NCBI GenBank assembly: GCA_965656195.1
Contig: CBFHJL010000076.1
Coordinates: 1-13,771, forward strand
DNA from: Brumimicrobium sp965656195
GTDB lineage: Bacteria; Bacteroidota; Bacteroidia; Flavobacteriales_D; Crocinitomicaceae
Reading direction: 5' to 3'
DNA length: 13,771 nucleotides
The translations under genes were made by a program, and so were the position numbers. A model generated the notes under the pieces. That model did not search any database. It saw only the letters and a program-made list of their open reading frames with translations, and was not told where the DNA came from. Positions 7,140 to 13,771 of this stretch are shown in pieces. Every line of letters starts with the position of its first letter. Positions within the stretch are counted from its first letter, which is position 1.

Positions 7140-7787
7140 CTACGGTTTATAATCCTTTAAGACTGTTTTTCGACCAATTTCTTTTGTGATATAGTCTATG
7201 CTTAGTTTCGGGCTTCTTGCTGGAGAGTGGCTCCTTCCATAGAAAATGATCTGTAAATGAAGTTTATTCCAGGTATCCTTTGGAAAGAGTCGCTTTGCGT
7301 CTTTTTCTGTTTGTATGACATTTTTCCCGTTTGTAAATCCCCAACGATACATTAACCGATGAATGTGCGTATCTACAGGGAATGCTGGATGACCAAAAGC
7401 TTGAGACATAACAACACTAGCCGTTTTATGTCCAACTCCCGGCAGTTCCTCTAAAGCTTCCATATCTTCAGGAACTTCACCGTCATATTTGTCAATTAAA
7501 ATTTGAGAAAGGTCATAAATGGCTTTAGATTTTCTCGGAGACAACCCACAAGGACGAATGATCGCTTTGATCTCGTCAACATCAAGTTGAACCATTTCGT
7601 AGGGAGTTCTAGCCTTATCGAAAAGATGCGGTGTGATTTTATTCACTCTTTCGTCCGTACACTGCGCCGATAATAAAACGGCGATAAGCAAGGTGTAAGC
7701 ATCTTGATGGTTTAGTGGGACAGGTGTTTCAGGATAAAGCTTATCCAATTCCCTCATAACGTATTCAACCTTTTCTTTTTTGGTCAT
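7140..7787 (-). CDS. nth: Endonuclease III homologue lacking the [4Fe-4S] cysteines
   Basis: Nth is a base-excision-repair glycosylase and AP lyase that removes oxidised pyrimidines. The 215-residue length fits. The helix-hairpin-helix is ELPGVGHKTASVV, with the catalytic Lys121 (E. coli Lys120), and FPVDTHIHR carries the catalytic Asp139 (E. coli Asp138). The SAQCTDERVN segment (40-49) is also typical. The C-terminal part, which in E. coli holds the four cysteines of the [4Fe-4S] cluster, reads YGRSHSPARSPKLSIDYI (183-200) and has none. Only Cys43 and Cys80 exist in the whole protein. From memory, other Flavobacteriia show a similar SPAR variant, so this is likely a lineage form and not a broken gene. 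The start overlaps the upstream TPR gene by 23 bases, which suggests coupled translation. The DUF58 gene follows 21 bases later. Confidence 0.93.
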   Translation of the reverse strand: MTKKEKVEYVMRELDKLYPETPVPLNHQDAYTLLIAVLLSAQCTDERVNKITPHLFDKARTPYEMVQLDVDEIKAIIRPCGLSPRKSKAIYDLSQILIDKYDGEVPEDMEALEELPGVGHKTASVVMSQAFGHPAFPVDTHIHRLMYRWGFTNGKNVIQTEKDAKRLFPKDTWNKLHLQIIFYGRSHSPARSPKLSIDYITKEIGRKTVLKDYKP

Positions 7788-8421
7788 CTTTTTTTAGTTT
7801 GAATCCATTCCTAACGAAAATTAAGAATTCTCTAAATACCGTCTTTTTTGTAAACACATCTCGCACTACTTCTTTTCGAGAAGGGTTGTGATCTGGTTCA
7901 AGTTTTTGTGGCTGAATTCGCTCACCTGGAGGAGGCGCGGAAGAATTGATTTTATCACCAGATTGCTCTATCCCTTCCATCTCATCTAGTTTATCGAACA
8001 TTTTCTTTTCGATTTTAGAGAGTTTATCCGCTTTTTCAAAGTTACGTTGAGCTTTCTGTTGATAACCTTGTTTTTCAAGTAAAAGGCCTAGATTGTTGTG
8101 AGCTACTGCGTCCTCTGGATCTAATTCAACTGCCTTTTGATAGTCTACTATTGCGCCCTGAAGGTCTCCGAAAAAATCTTTTGCATAGGCCAAAGAGGCA
8201 TATCGGTATGGATTATCTGGTTCTAACTTTAACGAAAGATGCAAATCATCCAAACAATTTTTTTTCTGTTTAAGATGAAGATATAAAACTCCTCGATGAG
8301 ATAATATATCTGGATGATTTGGATCCTCCTTTAATGCTTTGTTGAAATGAACCAATGATGCATCAAATTTTTGCTGATCCAAAAGATCCTGAGCTTTTTT
8401 ATGATTTGAATTAATGTACAT
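7765..8421 (-). CDS. Tetratricopeptide repeat protein
   Basis: This 218-residue protein has no signal peptide and is probably cytoplasmic. Four TPR units are visible at about 4-36, 37-70, 71-104 and 105-138, with repeat-like cores such as FNKALKEDPNHPD, LKLEPDNPYRYASLAYA, YQKAVELDPEDAVAHNNLG and KAQRNFEKADKLS. A charged, proline-bearing linker (about 150-185) leads to a basic hydrophobic tail (VFTKKTVFREFLIFVRNGFK) that I believe recurs in Bacteroidota homologues. TPRs bind partner proteins, and the partner here is not known. The gene is first in a unit with nth (23-base overlap) and the DUF58 gene. Its ATG lies inside the candidate plus-strand promoter box for the divergent 77-residue gene. 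Confidence 0.85.
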   Translation of the reverse strand: MYINSNHKKAQDLLDQQKFDASLVHFNKALKEDPNHPDILSHRGVLYLHLKQKKNCLDDLHLSLKLEPDNPYRYASLAYAKDFFGDLQGAIVDYQKAVELDPEDAVAHNNLGLLLEKQGYQQKAQRNFEKADKLSKIEKKMFDKLDEMEGIEQSGDKINSSAPPPGERIQPQKLEPDHNPSRKEVVRDVFTKKTVFREFLIFVRNGFKLKKDDQKRKG

Positions 8422-8424
8422 TTG
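8417..8424 (+). promoter_or_regulatory. Candidate -7 box for the 77-residue gene (TACATTTG)
   Basis: TACATTTG is an exact TAnnTTTG match placed 23 bases before the ATG at 8448. Eighteen bases upstream is TTTT (8395-8398), a one-mismatch TTTG. The box overlaps the start codon of the divergent TPR gene (8419-8421). Confidence 0.35.
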
Positions 8425-8440
8425 TCGTGTAATTAGTATG

Positions 8441-8470
8441 CAAAATTATGGACTTTCCTCAATATAGAAA
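8441..8470 (-). promoter_or_regulatory. Candidate promoter of the TPR-nth-DUF58 unit
   Basis: On the minus strand the -7 box is TAATTTTG (8441-8448), an exact TAnnTTTG match. The -33 element is TTTC (8467-8470), one mismatch from TTTG, with 18 bases between them. The predicted start near 8435 leaves a very short leader before the ATG at 8421. The box covers the A of the opposing gene's ATG, so the two promoters interlock. Confidence 0.4.
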
Positions 8471-8681
8471 ACGTTTTGATAACAAGTCTTATTATAAAAT
8501 AATAAACGAACGAACCTTCGAAGAAGTTCAGTTGATAGGTGACAAAGTATTCTTACACAAAATCCAAGCGGATAAATACTTTGAAATCATCAGGGTTAAG
8601 GATATGCTTGAACTTGAAGGAGAAATGTTTTTGATTTGTTCACCAAAAGAATACGAAGAAATTAGATCTCGTATCCTATAA
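8448..8681 (+). CDS. Small conserved-looking protein of unknown function
   Basis: This 77-residue protein has no signal peptide, no membrane segment and no known motif. It begins MDFPQYRKRFDNKSYYKI and continues with FEEVQLIGDKVFLHKI, a mix of charged residues and beta-prone stretches. The FPQYRK start and FEEVQ-x-IG segment look to me like a small uncharacterised Bacteroidota family, recalled from memory and not checked. It is a real gene by three signs: an ATG 26 bases from a divergent start, an exact TAnnTTTG box in front, and an end that overlaps the convergent phosphatase gene by 20 bases (8662-8681). Function unknown. Confidence 0.7.
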   Translation: MDFPQYRKRFDNKSYYKIINERTFEEVQLIGDKVFLHKIQADKYFEIIRVKDMLELEGEMFLICSPKEYEEIRSRIL

Positions 8682-10683
8682 CGCATACATCGTCTACTTG
8701 GTCATTACTCCCTTTCCATTGATTAAATGAATTTTTTAAAGCCTGTTTTTGTTCTTTCATCGGTAATTCTTGAATTTCGATGAGTAGTTTTCGGAACTGG
8801 GCAGGTTTGAACTTTTTATTTGAATCACCGCCGAACTGGTCGACAAATCCATCAGAGAAGAGGTAGATTTTGTCATTTTTTTCAACTTGGATCTCGGTTG
8901 TTCTGAATGGAGTAGTTTTTTCGTAAACCCCGACAGGTTGTTTGTCTGGGCGAAACTCTTCGACAAAATCTTTCTTGTCATTTCGTATTATCCATAGCGG
9001 GTTATTGGCACCAGCCCATTGTATGTTGTTACTCTTTTTGTCAATAACAGCTAGGCTAATATCCATGCCGTCTTTTACATGATCTGAGCTCTTTTGGAAT
9101 TGATCTATGACAATTTCTCTTGTTCTGTCTAAAAGTTTTCCTGGTTCTTCAATGTGTTCCTCTAATAATGCTTTTGATAATGCATTTGAACAAATAACGC
9201 TAACCATTGCACCTGGAACACCATGACCTGTGCAATCAGCCGCTGCAAGAAATAGGCGATCATTTTTTTCTTCCATCCAATAAAAATCACCAGAGACTAC
9301 ATCTTTCGGCTTGAAGAGAATAAATCCATTATTTATACTTTCTGAGATAGTATAACGCGAAGGCAAGATCGCTTCTTGAATTCTTTTAGCATAATTTATA
9401 GAGTCTGTAATTTCTTTGTTTTTTCTCGCCAATAAAACATTTTGATTTTCCGTCTTTTTCTTTTGCTGCTGAAGAAGAATGTTATTCTCCTCAAGCTGTT
9501 GATTGATTTTTTTCTTTTGACGATAATTTATAAAAACTAAGATGATTAAAAAGATGAACACAAATACCCCAATTCCTAAAAACCAGATGATACTCTTCTG
9601 TCGCGATAATGTAACTTTATTATTCTCTAACTCCAGAGCGGTAATCTTAGCCTCTTGTTTGTGTTTTTCGGCATTATACTTTCGTTCAAGATCTTTGGCC
9701 AATTCTATTTGCTCTTCATTTTGAATCTGGCTTTCAAGCGATCGAACTTTTTCCAGTGCTGTTAAAGAAGCTTCGAAATTATTCAAATTACGTTGCAGGT
9801 CATAAAGAACTTCATATCCTACTCGTTGAAAATTAGTTGCTCCAGCCTGTTCTGTCAGCGAAATTCCTTTGTTTACGTAGGGTAATCCTTCTTGGTATTC
9901 CTTCTTTAAAAGATAAACTTTCCCAATGTTAATATTGGTCCCAGCCATTCCCTTAATGTTGTTCAACGCCTCTTTAATCTCAAGTGATTTTTTATAATAT
10001 TCTAAAGCCAGGTCATAAAGTTCTTGATTCTTATATACAAGACCAATGTTGTTATATGAGAATGAAAGCCCTAGTGAATCATTCTCTTCAATTCTTATCT
10101 CCAAAGCTTTTTCATGATAAAAAAGAGCGCTATCGTTAACTAAATTGTTTTTGTAAAAATTTCCTAGCGCATTGAAAGCTTCAGCTTTTTGCAGACTTCG
10201 ATCCATTTTGAGAGCTAGAATTTTGAGTTCATTGATATACTGTTCAGCTCTCGTTTTATCTTTGATGGTCTCAAAAAGTGCTATGATTTTTTTTAATGCA
10301 TCTGATTCCCAGTGGATTTTATTGTTCGACTGGGCAATTTCTCTATATTTGAATAACACTTCAAGCGCAACATCATATTTACTTTCCTTACTGCTTAGTG
10401 AAGAATATTGTTGGTAAGGATAACTTGAAAACTTACCGTTTCCTTCTTTGATGGAAAGATTGTAGCTTCTTCTTATTGTTGCTAAAGCACTATCCTGAGA
10501 GAAGGTTGAGTCAAGACGTTCATAGTAAAAAGATAAGAAGTTTAATGACCGAATCCGCATGGAATCATTGTCCAAATCAGGAAATTCTGTATATAAACTA
10601 TCGATTCGTTCTTGAAGACTTTGGCCAATCCCATAAAATGAAAAAATAATGGGTAATAAGCTGATATATAATAGTTTTAACAT
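8662..10683 (-). CDS. Membrane TPR and SpoIIE-type phosphatase sensor protein
   Basis: This 673-residue protein has, in order, a signal peptide (1-20, cut near GIGQ), a periplasmic alpha-helical region with TPRs (clear at about 165-275, for example FYHEKALEIR and LALEYYKKSLEIKEALNN), a long helix, one membrane segment (365-387, IIWFLGIGVFVFIFLIILVF), a glutamine- and lysine-rich coiled coil (388-425), and a C-terminal SpoIIE/PP2C phosphatase domain (about 455-673). Metal-binding motifs are all present: VSGDFYW (463-469), AAADCTGHGVPGAMVS (480-495), DGMD (538-541), SDGFVDQFGG (610-619) and DQVDDV (661-666). Such proteins relay an external signal to Ser/Thr dephosphorylation of an anti-sigma antagonist or similar target in the cytoplasm. 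No STAS or kinase partner lies nearby, so the target is unknown. The SINYAKRIQEAILPS linker is typical of Bacteroidota TPR-SpoIIE proteins. Confidence 0.93.
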   Translation of the reverse strand: MLKLLYISLLPIIFSFYGIGQSLQERIDSLYTEFPDLDNDSMRIRSLNFLSFYYERLDSTFSQDSALATIRRSYNLSIKEGNGKFSSYPYQQYSSLSSKESKYDVALEVLFKYREIAQSNNKIHWESDALKKIIALFETIKDKTRAEQYINELKILALKMDRSLQKAEAFNALGNFYKNNLVNDSALFYHEKALEIRIEENDSLGLSFSYNNIGLVYKNQELYDLALEYYKKSLEIKEALNNIKGMAGTNINIGKVYLLKKEYQEGLPYVNKGISLTEQAGATNFQRVGYEVLYDLQRNLNNFEASLTALEKVRSLESQIQNEEQIELAKDLERKYNAEKHKQEAKITALELENNKVTLSRQKSIIWFLGIGVFVFIFLIILVFINYRQKKKINQQLEENNILLQQQKKKTENQNVLLARKNKEITDSINYAKRIQEAILPSRYTISESINNGFILFKPKDVVSGDFYWMEEKNDRLFLAAADCTGHGVPGAMVSVICSNALSKALLEEHIEEPGKLLDRTREIVIDQFQKSSDHVKDGMDISLAVIDKKSNNIQWAGANNPLWIIRNDKKDFVEEFRPDKQPVGVYEKTTPFRTTEIQVEKNDKIYLFSDGFVDQFGGDSNKKFKPAQFRKLLIEIQELPMKEQKQALKNSFNQWKGSNDQVDDVCVIGYEI

Positions 10684-10707
10684 CTACGTTATTTGACGGA
10701 ATTAGAA

Positions 10708-10715
10708 CAAATGTA
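10708..10715 (-). promoter_or_regulatory. Candidate -7 box of the SpoIIE phosphatase gene
   Basis: On the minus strand this reads TACATTTG, an exact TAnnTTTG match. Transcription would begin near 10702, about 19 bases before the ATG at 10683. No clear TTTG is seen at -33. Confidence 0.35.
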
Positions 10716-10787
10716 ATCTATTTTAAAAAAATACAGGAATAGTAATCTGAAATAAAGTCTTTAATTAGAGTTCCCTAAAATTCTTCT

Positions 10788-10795
10788 TATTTTTG
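10788..10795 (+). promoter_or_regulatory. Candidate -7 box of the oxygenase gene, fixing its start
   Basis: TATTTTTG is an exact TAnnTTTG match. The transcript would start near 10801, so a TTG at 10797 cannot be the translation start. This supports the ATG at 10818. A possible -33 element TTTA (10760-10763) is 24 bases away, slightly far. Confidence 0.4.
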
Positions 10796-10817
10796 TTTGT
10801 ACATAAAACGAAATATT

Positions 10818-11786
10818 ATGAGCACACCTCAAGGAATTCCATCAGTAGATTTATCTGACTTCTTGTCTAATGATAAATCGAAACAAGAAAATTTTGTAAA
10901 ACAATTAGGTTCAGCATACGAAGGTATAGGCTTCGTAGCTGTTAAGAATCATGGAATATCGAAAGATTTAATAGATAAACTTTACGAGCAAATTGAAAAG
11001 TTTTTTGCTCTATCAGAAGATGTCAAGAAGAAATATGATGTCGAGGGAATCGGTGGTCAAAGAGGTTACACTCCGTTTGGTAAGGAGCATGCTAAAGGTA
11101 AGTCAGCTGGAGACCTGAAGGAATTTTGGCATTTCGGTCAGTTCGTTGAAGATAATGATCCAATACAAAAGGAGTATCCTGACAATGTTGATGTTCAAGA
11201 ACTTTCAAGCTTTCTTCCAACAGGTAGAAAAGCATATCAAACGTTTGAAGATACAGGAAGACATTTGTTGAGAGCAATAGCAATACATTTGGGCTTAGAG
11301 GAAACGTATTTCAATGATAAGATCCATAATGGAAATAGTATTTTAAGACCAATTCATTATCCACCTATTACAGGAGAAATAGAAGATGGTGCGGTGCGCG
11401 CAGGAGAGCATGAAGATATCAACCTTATTACTTTATTGGTTGGTGCATCTGCTGACGGATTGCAAGTACTCAATAAGAACAATGAATGGGTGGCTGTTAC
11501 AGAAATTCAAGATCACATTGTTGTCAATGTTGGTGATATGCTACAACGATTAACAAATAATAAATTGAAATCGACTACCCATAGAGTAGTTAATCCGCCA
11601 AAAGAACTTTTGGGTACAAGTCGATATTCTGTTCCGTTTTTCCTACACCCACGCTCTGACATGCGCCTGGATTGTTTGGAGTCATGTATTGATAAAGAAA
11701 ATCCTAAGCACTATGAAGATATTACTGCAGGAGAATATCTTATGGAAAGATTGAGAGAGATTGGTTTGGTTGACGATAAAAAGTAG
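10818..11786 (+). CDS. Fe(II)/2-oxoglutarate oxygenase, isopenicillin N synthase family
   Basis: This 322-residue soluble enzyme starts at the ATG (MSTPQGIPSVDL). A TTG seven codons upstream lies before the predicted transcript start and is unlikely. The N-terminal DIOX_N part (about 6-115) has IPSVDLSDF, GFVAVKNHGI and a FFALSEDVKKKYD helix. The double-stranded beta-helix core carries the iron triad: His198 and Asp200 in GEHEDINLITLL, and His255 in STTHRVVNP. The co-substrate pair is Arg269 and Ser271 in RYSVPFFLHP, as in plant-type 2-oxoglutarate oxygenases. Family members hydroxylate or cyclise small molecules, and the bacterial homologues mostly have unknown substrates. It is a single-gene transcript with its own promoter box and a strong terminator. 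There are no peptide synthetase or biosynthetic genes beside it, so an antibiotic role is not supported. Confidence 0.9.
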   Translation: MSTPQGIPSVDLSDFLSNDKSKQENFVKQLGSAYEGIGFVAVKNHGISKDLIDKLYEQIEKFFALSEDVKKKYDVEGIGGQRGYTPFGKEHAKGKSAGDLKEFWHFGQFVEDNDPIQKEYPDNVDVQELSSFLPTGRKAYQTFEDTGRHLLRAIAIHLGLEETYFNDKIHNGNSILRPIHYPPITGEIEDGAVRAGEHEDINLITLLVGASADGLQVLNKNNEWVAVTEIQDHIVVNVGDMLQRLTNNKLKSTTHRVVNPPKELLGTSRYSVPFFLHPRSDMRLDCLESCIDKENPKHYEDITAGEYLMERLREIGLVDDKK

Positions 11787-11810
11787 AAGACTATAATTGA
11801 GTTACAAATA

Positions 11811-11840
11811 AAAGGGGGAGTCTTGTGCTCCCCTTTTTTA
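11811..11840 (+). terminator. Strong intrinsic terminator, probably bidirectional
   Basis: AAAGGGGGAG (11811-11820) pairs with CTCCCCTTTT (11828-11837) around a 7-base loop, ten pairs with one G-T, followed by T to 11839. Read on the minus strand the stem is followed by TTTTATTT, so it may also end transcription from the gene at 11869-13374. Confidence 0.85.
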
Positions 11841-11868
11841 GTTGCTAAACGTTAGGATATTCTTTGAA

Positions 11869-13374
11869 TTATTTAAGAGTTATTCCTATTCCAATATTCA
11901 TTCGGAATCCACTATATCTTCTTTCAAAGTAATCACCGGTTAGTATTGGTTGCATTCCAGTTTGATAACCACCACGGGCAAAAATATGCCAATTATTAAT
12001 ATCTCTTCTTACCTCTAGACTTCCACTTAGATTCATGAGTACTTTTGCCGCTGGAGTATAACTTTGAAGTTGACTAAATGCTTCGTTTGGATATGATTTA
12101 TTTTGCTGTCTTATCCCTAGTGCTATATTTATTCCAGCTCTTGGTATAATGGCCCATTTATTAAATTGGAATTTATACCCTACTTGAAAAGGGATTTGTA
12201 CCCATGAATATTGTTGACTAACAGGAATTATATTCAATGTGGTATCTGATACAGTTATTGAATCATAATCATAAGTATAGACAGTATCCCAAGCCTGTTG
12301 AACAGAGTCGAATGTTACAGTTGTGTCGATATTGACTACATAAGTTGAGTCATAAGAGTCTATCTCATTCAACTCAAATAGATTATCCTCCTTAATAGAA
12401 AGTAGGTCAAAACCTGATGTTACCGCAACATTATTATACCACATTGTTAATCTAGCACCTATGCTAAATGATGGAGCAAAGCCTGATTGCTGGTTTAATA
12501 AAGTGTTGCTTCCACTTAGTCCGGTCGAACTAGTTAAAGATGGGAAATTTAACCCGGAGAATAACTGGGCTTCACAACTTATTGGAGAGAGCACTTCTTT
12601 TATATCTTGATCTGTTTCTTGAGTCAAAATAGAAGAATTTGAAGAACTGATAGGAGGGAAGTCCCAATTCCTTATTTTGGATTCGATAATTGGATATTCA
12701 CTAGCATACACCAAAGACGGTTCATAATAATGACTCTCAACTTTGTTAACTTTATTTTTAGAAGTGTCTTGGACTTTTGAAAGTTCAAGTTTAACTGAAT
12801 TGAATTGACTTAAGTTATTATCGGATTGAGATTCTTGCTCCGAATTTGTATTCGTTTTATAAGTCTGCTTAGAATCGGCTTTTTTAGAGGAAGTTGTTGC
12901 AGTAAGAGAATTAGATTCCTCGCTCTTAGCCCTATTAAAGTTATCCTTTGATGTTAGATCTCTCATATGTGAATGGAGTGATGACTTAGTTGTTTTTGCA
13001 TCATTGAAAGCTTCGTCTGACTTATTTTGAATGATTTTGTTTTTAGTGGTATCTAGTTCTTTGTTTTCCTTTAGTACAGTTGATGAAAGAATTGAATCGT
13101 TTCTCTCTACTAATTCATTTACATTGTAAATCTTTTCTGAAACTTCTTTTTGAAGTTCTGCAGTGGATTTCTGCTTCAAGTTTGCATTCGATAGAGTAGT
13201 GGTGTCAAATATTGGAATGAGTACTAAAAGAAGTATGAGAATACCATCTAATAATCCATTCCATGGACCAAATAAAGCACCTCGATCTCGTTGGTCTAAC
13301 CGTTGATTCAGGTCATCCAAAAAATCTTGAGGAGGAGTACCAAAGCTTTGATCAGAAAAATGATCACGCATCAT
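11869..13374 (-). CDS. Probable anti-sigma protein fused to an outer-membrane-type barrel domain
   Basis: With the ATG at 13374 this is 501 residues. A TTG at 13404 would add ten residues and overlap the sigma gene by 11 bases; I prefer the ATG, 19 bases after the sigma stop. A short acidic cytoplasmic head (1-38: MMRDHFSDQSFGTPPQDF, then DDLNQRLDQR) precedes one membrane helix (about 40-56, LLDGILILLLVLIPIF). A 200-residue Ser/Thr/Lys/Asn-rich linker (60-265) follows. The last 235 residues are beta strands of the PorT/OMP_b-brl type (FSGLNFPSL, FSIGARLTMWYNNVAV, WVQIPFQVGYKFQF, WAIIPRAGINIAL, HIFARGGYQTG, ending FRMNIGIGITLK). The layout suggests a protein crossing both membranes, with the head restraining the sigma factor encoded just before it. 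No anti-sigma domain is recognisable by motif, so that role is inferred from position and shape. Confidence 0.75.
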   Translation of the reverse strand: MMRDHFSDQSFGTPPQDFLDDLNQRLDQRDRGALFGPWNGLLDGILILLLVLIPIFDTTTLSNANLKQKSTAELQKEVSEKIYNVNELVERNDSILSSTVLKENKELDTTKNKIIQNKSDEAFNDAKTTKSSLHSHMRDLTSKDNFNRAKSEESNSLTATTSSKKADSKQTYKTNTNSEQESQSDNNLSQFNSVKLELSKVQDTSKNKVNKVESHYYEPSLVYASEYPIIESKIRNWDFPPISSSNSSILTQETDQDIKEVLSPISCEAQLFSGLNFPSLTSSTGLSGSNTLLNQQSGFAPSFSIGARLTMWYNNVAVTSGFDLLSIKEDNLFELNEIDSYDSTYVVNIDTTVTFDSVQQAWDTVYTYDYDSITVSDTTLNIIPVSQQYSWVQIPFQVGYKFQFNKWAIIPRAGINIALGIRQQNKSYPNEAFSQLQSYTPAAKVLMNLSGSLEVRRDINNWHIFARGGYQTGMQPILTGDYFERRYSGFRMNIGIGITLK

Positions 13375-13393
13375 TTTGTCTATATTTTCTTCG

Positions 13394-13771
13394 CTATCTT
13401 TCAATTTCTAAGGTATCTTCTTTTAAAATTTGTTTTAGTCTTTTTCTAGCTTCTTTGACATGCCACTTTACAGTTTCATATCCTATGTCTAACTCTTTTG
13501 CAATTTCTTTATAACTGTACCCGTCAATCGCGAATAAGTTGAAACTTAAGCGCGTTGCTGGGGGAAGATGATCAAGGACTTGTTTGATCTGTTCATCCTC
13601 TGAGAATGAATGTATGTCAATTGAAGAAGGCTCCAAATATGCGTTTTGATTATCAATATCATGCGTAAATAACTCTTTATATCGTTTATTACTTCTGAAG
13701 TAATCAATAACTGTGTTGTGTGCAATTCGTTTTGTCCAAGCATAAAAGTTAGAGCCAACCTCGTATTGATC
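13394..13771 (-). CDS. ECF-type sigma-70 factor (partial, N-terminus outside window)
   Basis: The frame is open from the right edge to the TAG at 13394-13396, giving 125 residues. The start and most of region 2 lie beyond the window. At the left of the protein, FYAWTKRIAHNTVIDYFRSN matches the end of region 2 (2.4, -10 recognition). After a short linker comes region 4: LPPATRLSFNLFAIDGYSY, then KEIAKELDIGYETVKWHVKEA and RKRLKQIL, a helix-turn-helix of the region 4.2 type for -35 recognition. There is no long C-terminal extension, as expected for an ECF factor. The next gene, 19 bases downstream, is a membrane protein that probably regulates it. The target promoters are unknown. An ATG at 13636 is inside the linker and is not the start. 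Confidence 0.93.
   Translation of the reverse strand, partial: DQYEVGSNFYAWTKRIAHNTVIDYFRSNKRYKELFTHDIDNQNAYLEPSSIDIHSFSEDEQIKQVLDHLPPATRLSFNLFAIDGYSYKEIAKELDIGYETVKWHVKEARKRLKQILKEDTLEIER

Noticed and set aside
10797..10817. Upstream TTG start adding seven residues to the oxygenase
   Set aside because: It lies just after the TATTTTTG box and before the expected transcript start, and the added residues are not part of the family's N-terminus.
10818..11786. Part of a beta-lactam or other natural product cluster because of the isopenicillin N synthase-type enzyme
   Set aside because: No peptide synthetase, transporter or other biosynthetic gene is adjacent, and such oxygenases are common as single genes.
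13375..13404. TTG start adding ten residues to the sigma-linked membrane protein
   Set aside because: An ATG-ATG pair follows at 13374 with a normal 19-base gap to the sigma stop. The TTG remains possible because overlapping starts are common in such pairs.
13546..13758. Separate small minus-strand gene of 70 residues overlapping the sigma gene
   Set aside because: It is a shifted frame inside the sigma coding sequence, whose own frame is open to the window edge with clear region 2 and region 4 motifs.

Overview
The window looks like a chromosomal segment of a Bacteroidota bacterium, most likely Flavobacteriales (Crocinitomicaceae/Cryomorphaceae-like). The basis is AT-rich DNA, a secreted protein with the type IX secretion (T9SS) repeat and sorting tail, a bacterial alpha-2-macroglobulin C-terminus of the Bacteroidota type, a TPR-SpoIIE phosphatase of a Bacteroidota architecture, and several matches to the Bacteroidota promoter -7 box TAnnTTTG in gene-start gaps. 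There are no rRNA, tRNA, CRISPR or IS genes.

Layout. (1) 1-575, +: 3' end of a large alpha-2-macroglobulin-family gene. (2) 658-2367, -: a two-gene unit with a small exported protein and a CUB-containing T9SS cargo protein. (3) 2368-2795: a 428-base gap that ends in a decayed, unindelled copy of the last ~55 codons of the alpha-2-macroglobulin gene, so this gene's 3' end occurs on both sides of the T9SS unit. (4) 2796-5023, -: tightly packed unit of pfkA, an exported alpha/beta hydrolase and a small outer-membrane-barrel-like protein. (5) 5161-6141, +: pdhB, followed by a hairpin terminator. (6) 6198-8421, -: TPR protein, endonuclease III lacking the iron-sulfur cysteines, and a DUF58 protein. 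(7) 8448-8681, +: small unknown protein. (8) 8662-10683, -: membrane TPR/SpoIIE phosphatase. (9) 10818-11786, +: Fe(II)/2-oxoglutarate oxygenase of the isopenicillin N synthase type, with a strong terminator. (10) 11869-13771, -: an ECF sigma factor (N-terminus outside the window) followed by its probable anti-sigma partner, which joins an inner-membrane helix to a C-terminal outer-membrane-type barrel.

Most genes are housekeeping or common to the phylum: glycolysis entry (PfkA), pyruvate to acetyl-CoA (PdhB), base excision repair (Nth). The points most worth a second look are the relic alpha-2-macroglobulin end and the cassette it brackets, the sigma/anti-sigma-barrel pair that could link the cell surface directly to transcription, and the cluster-less endonuclease III. 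I found no clear evidence of a wholly new multi-gene system. The sigma/barrel pair is the nearest candidate.
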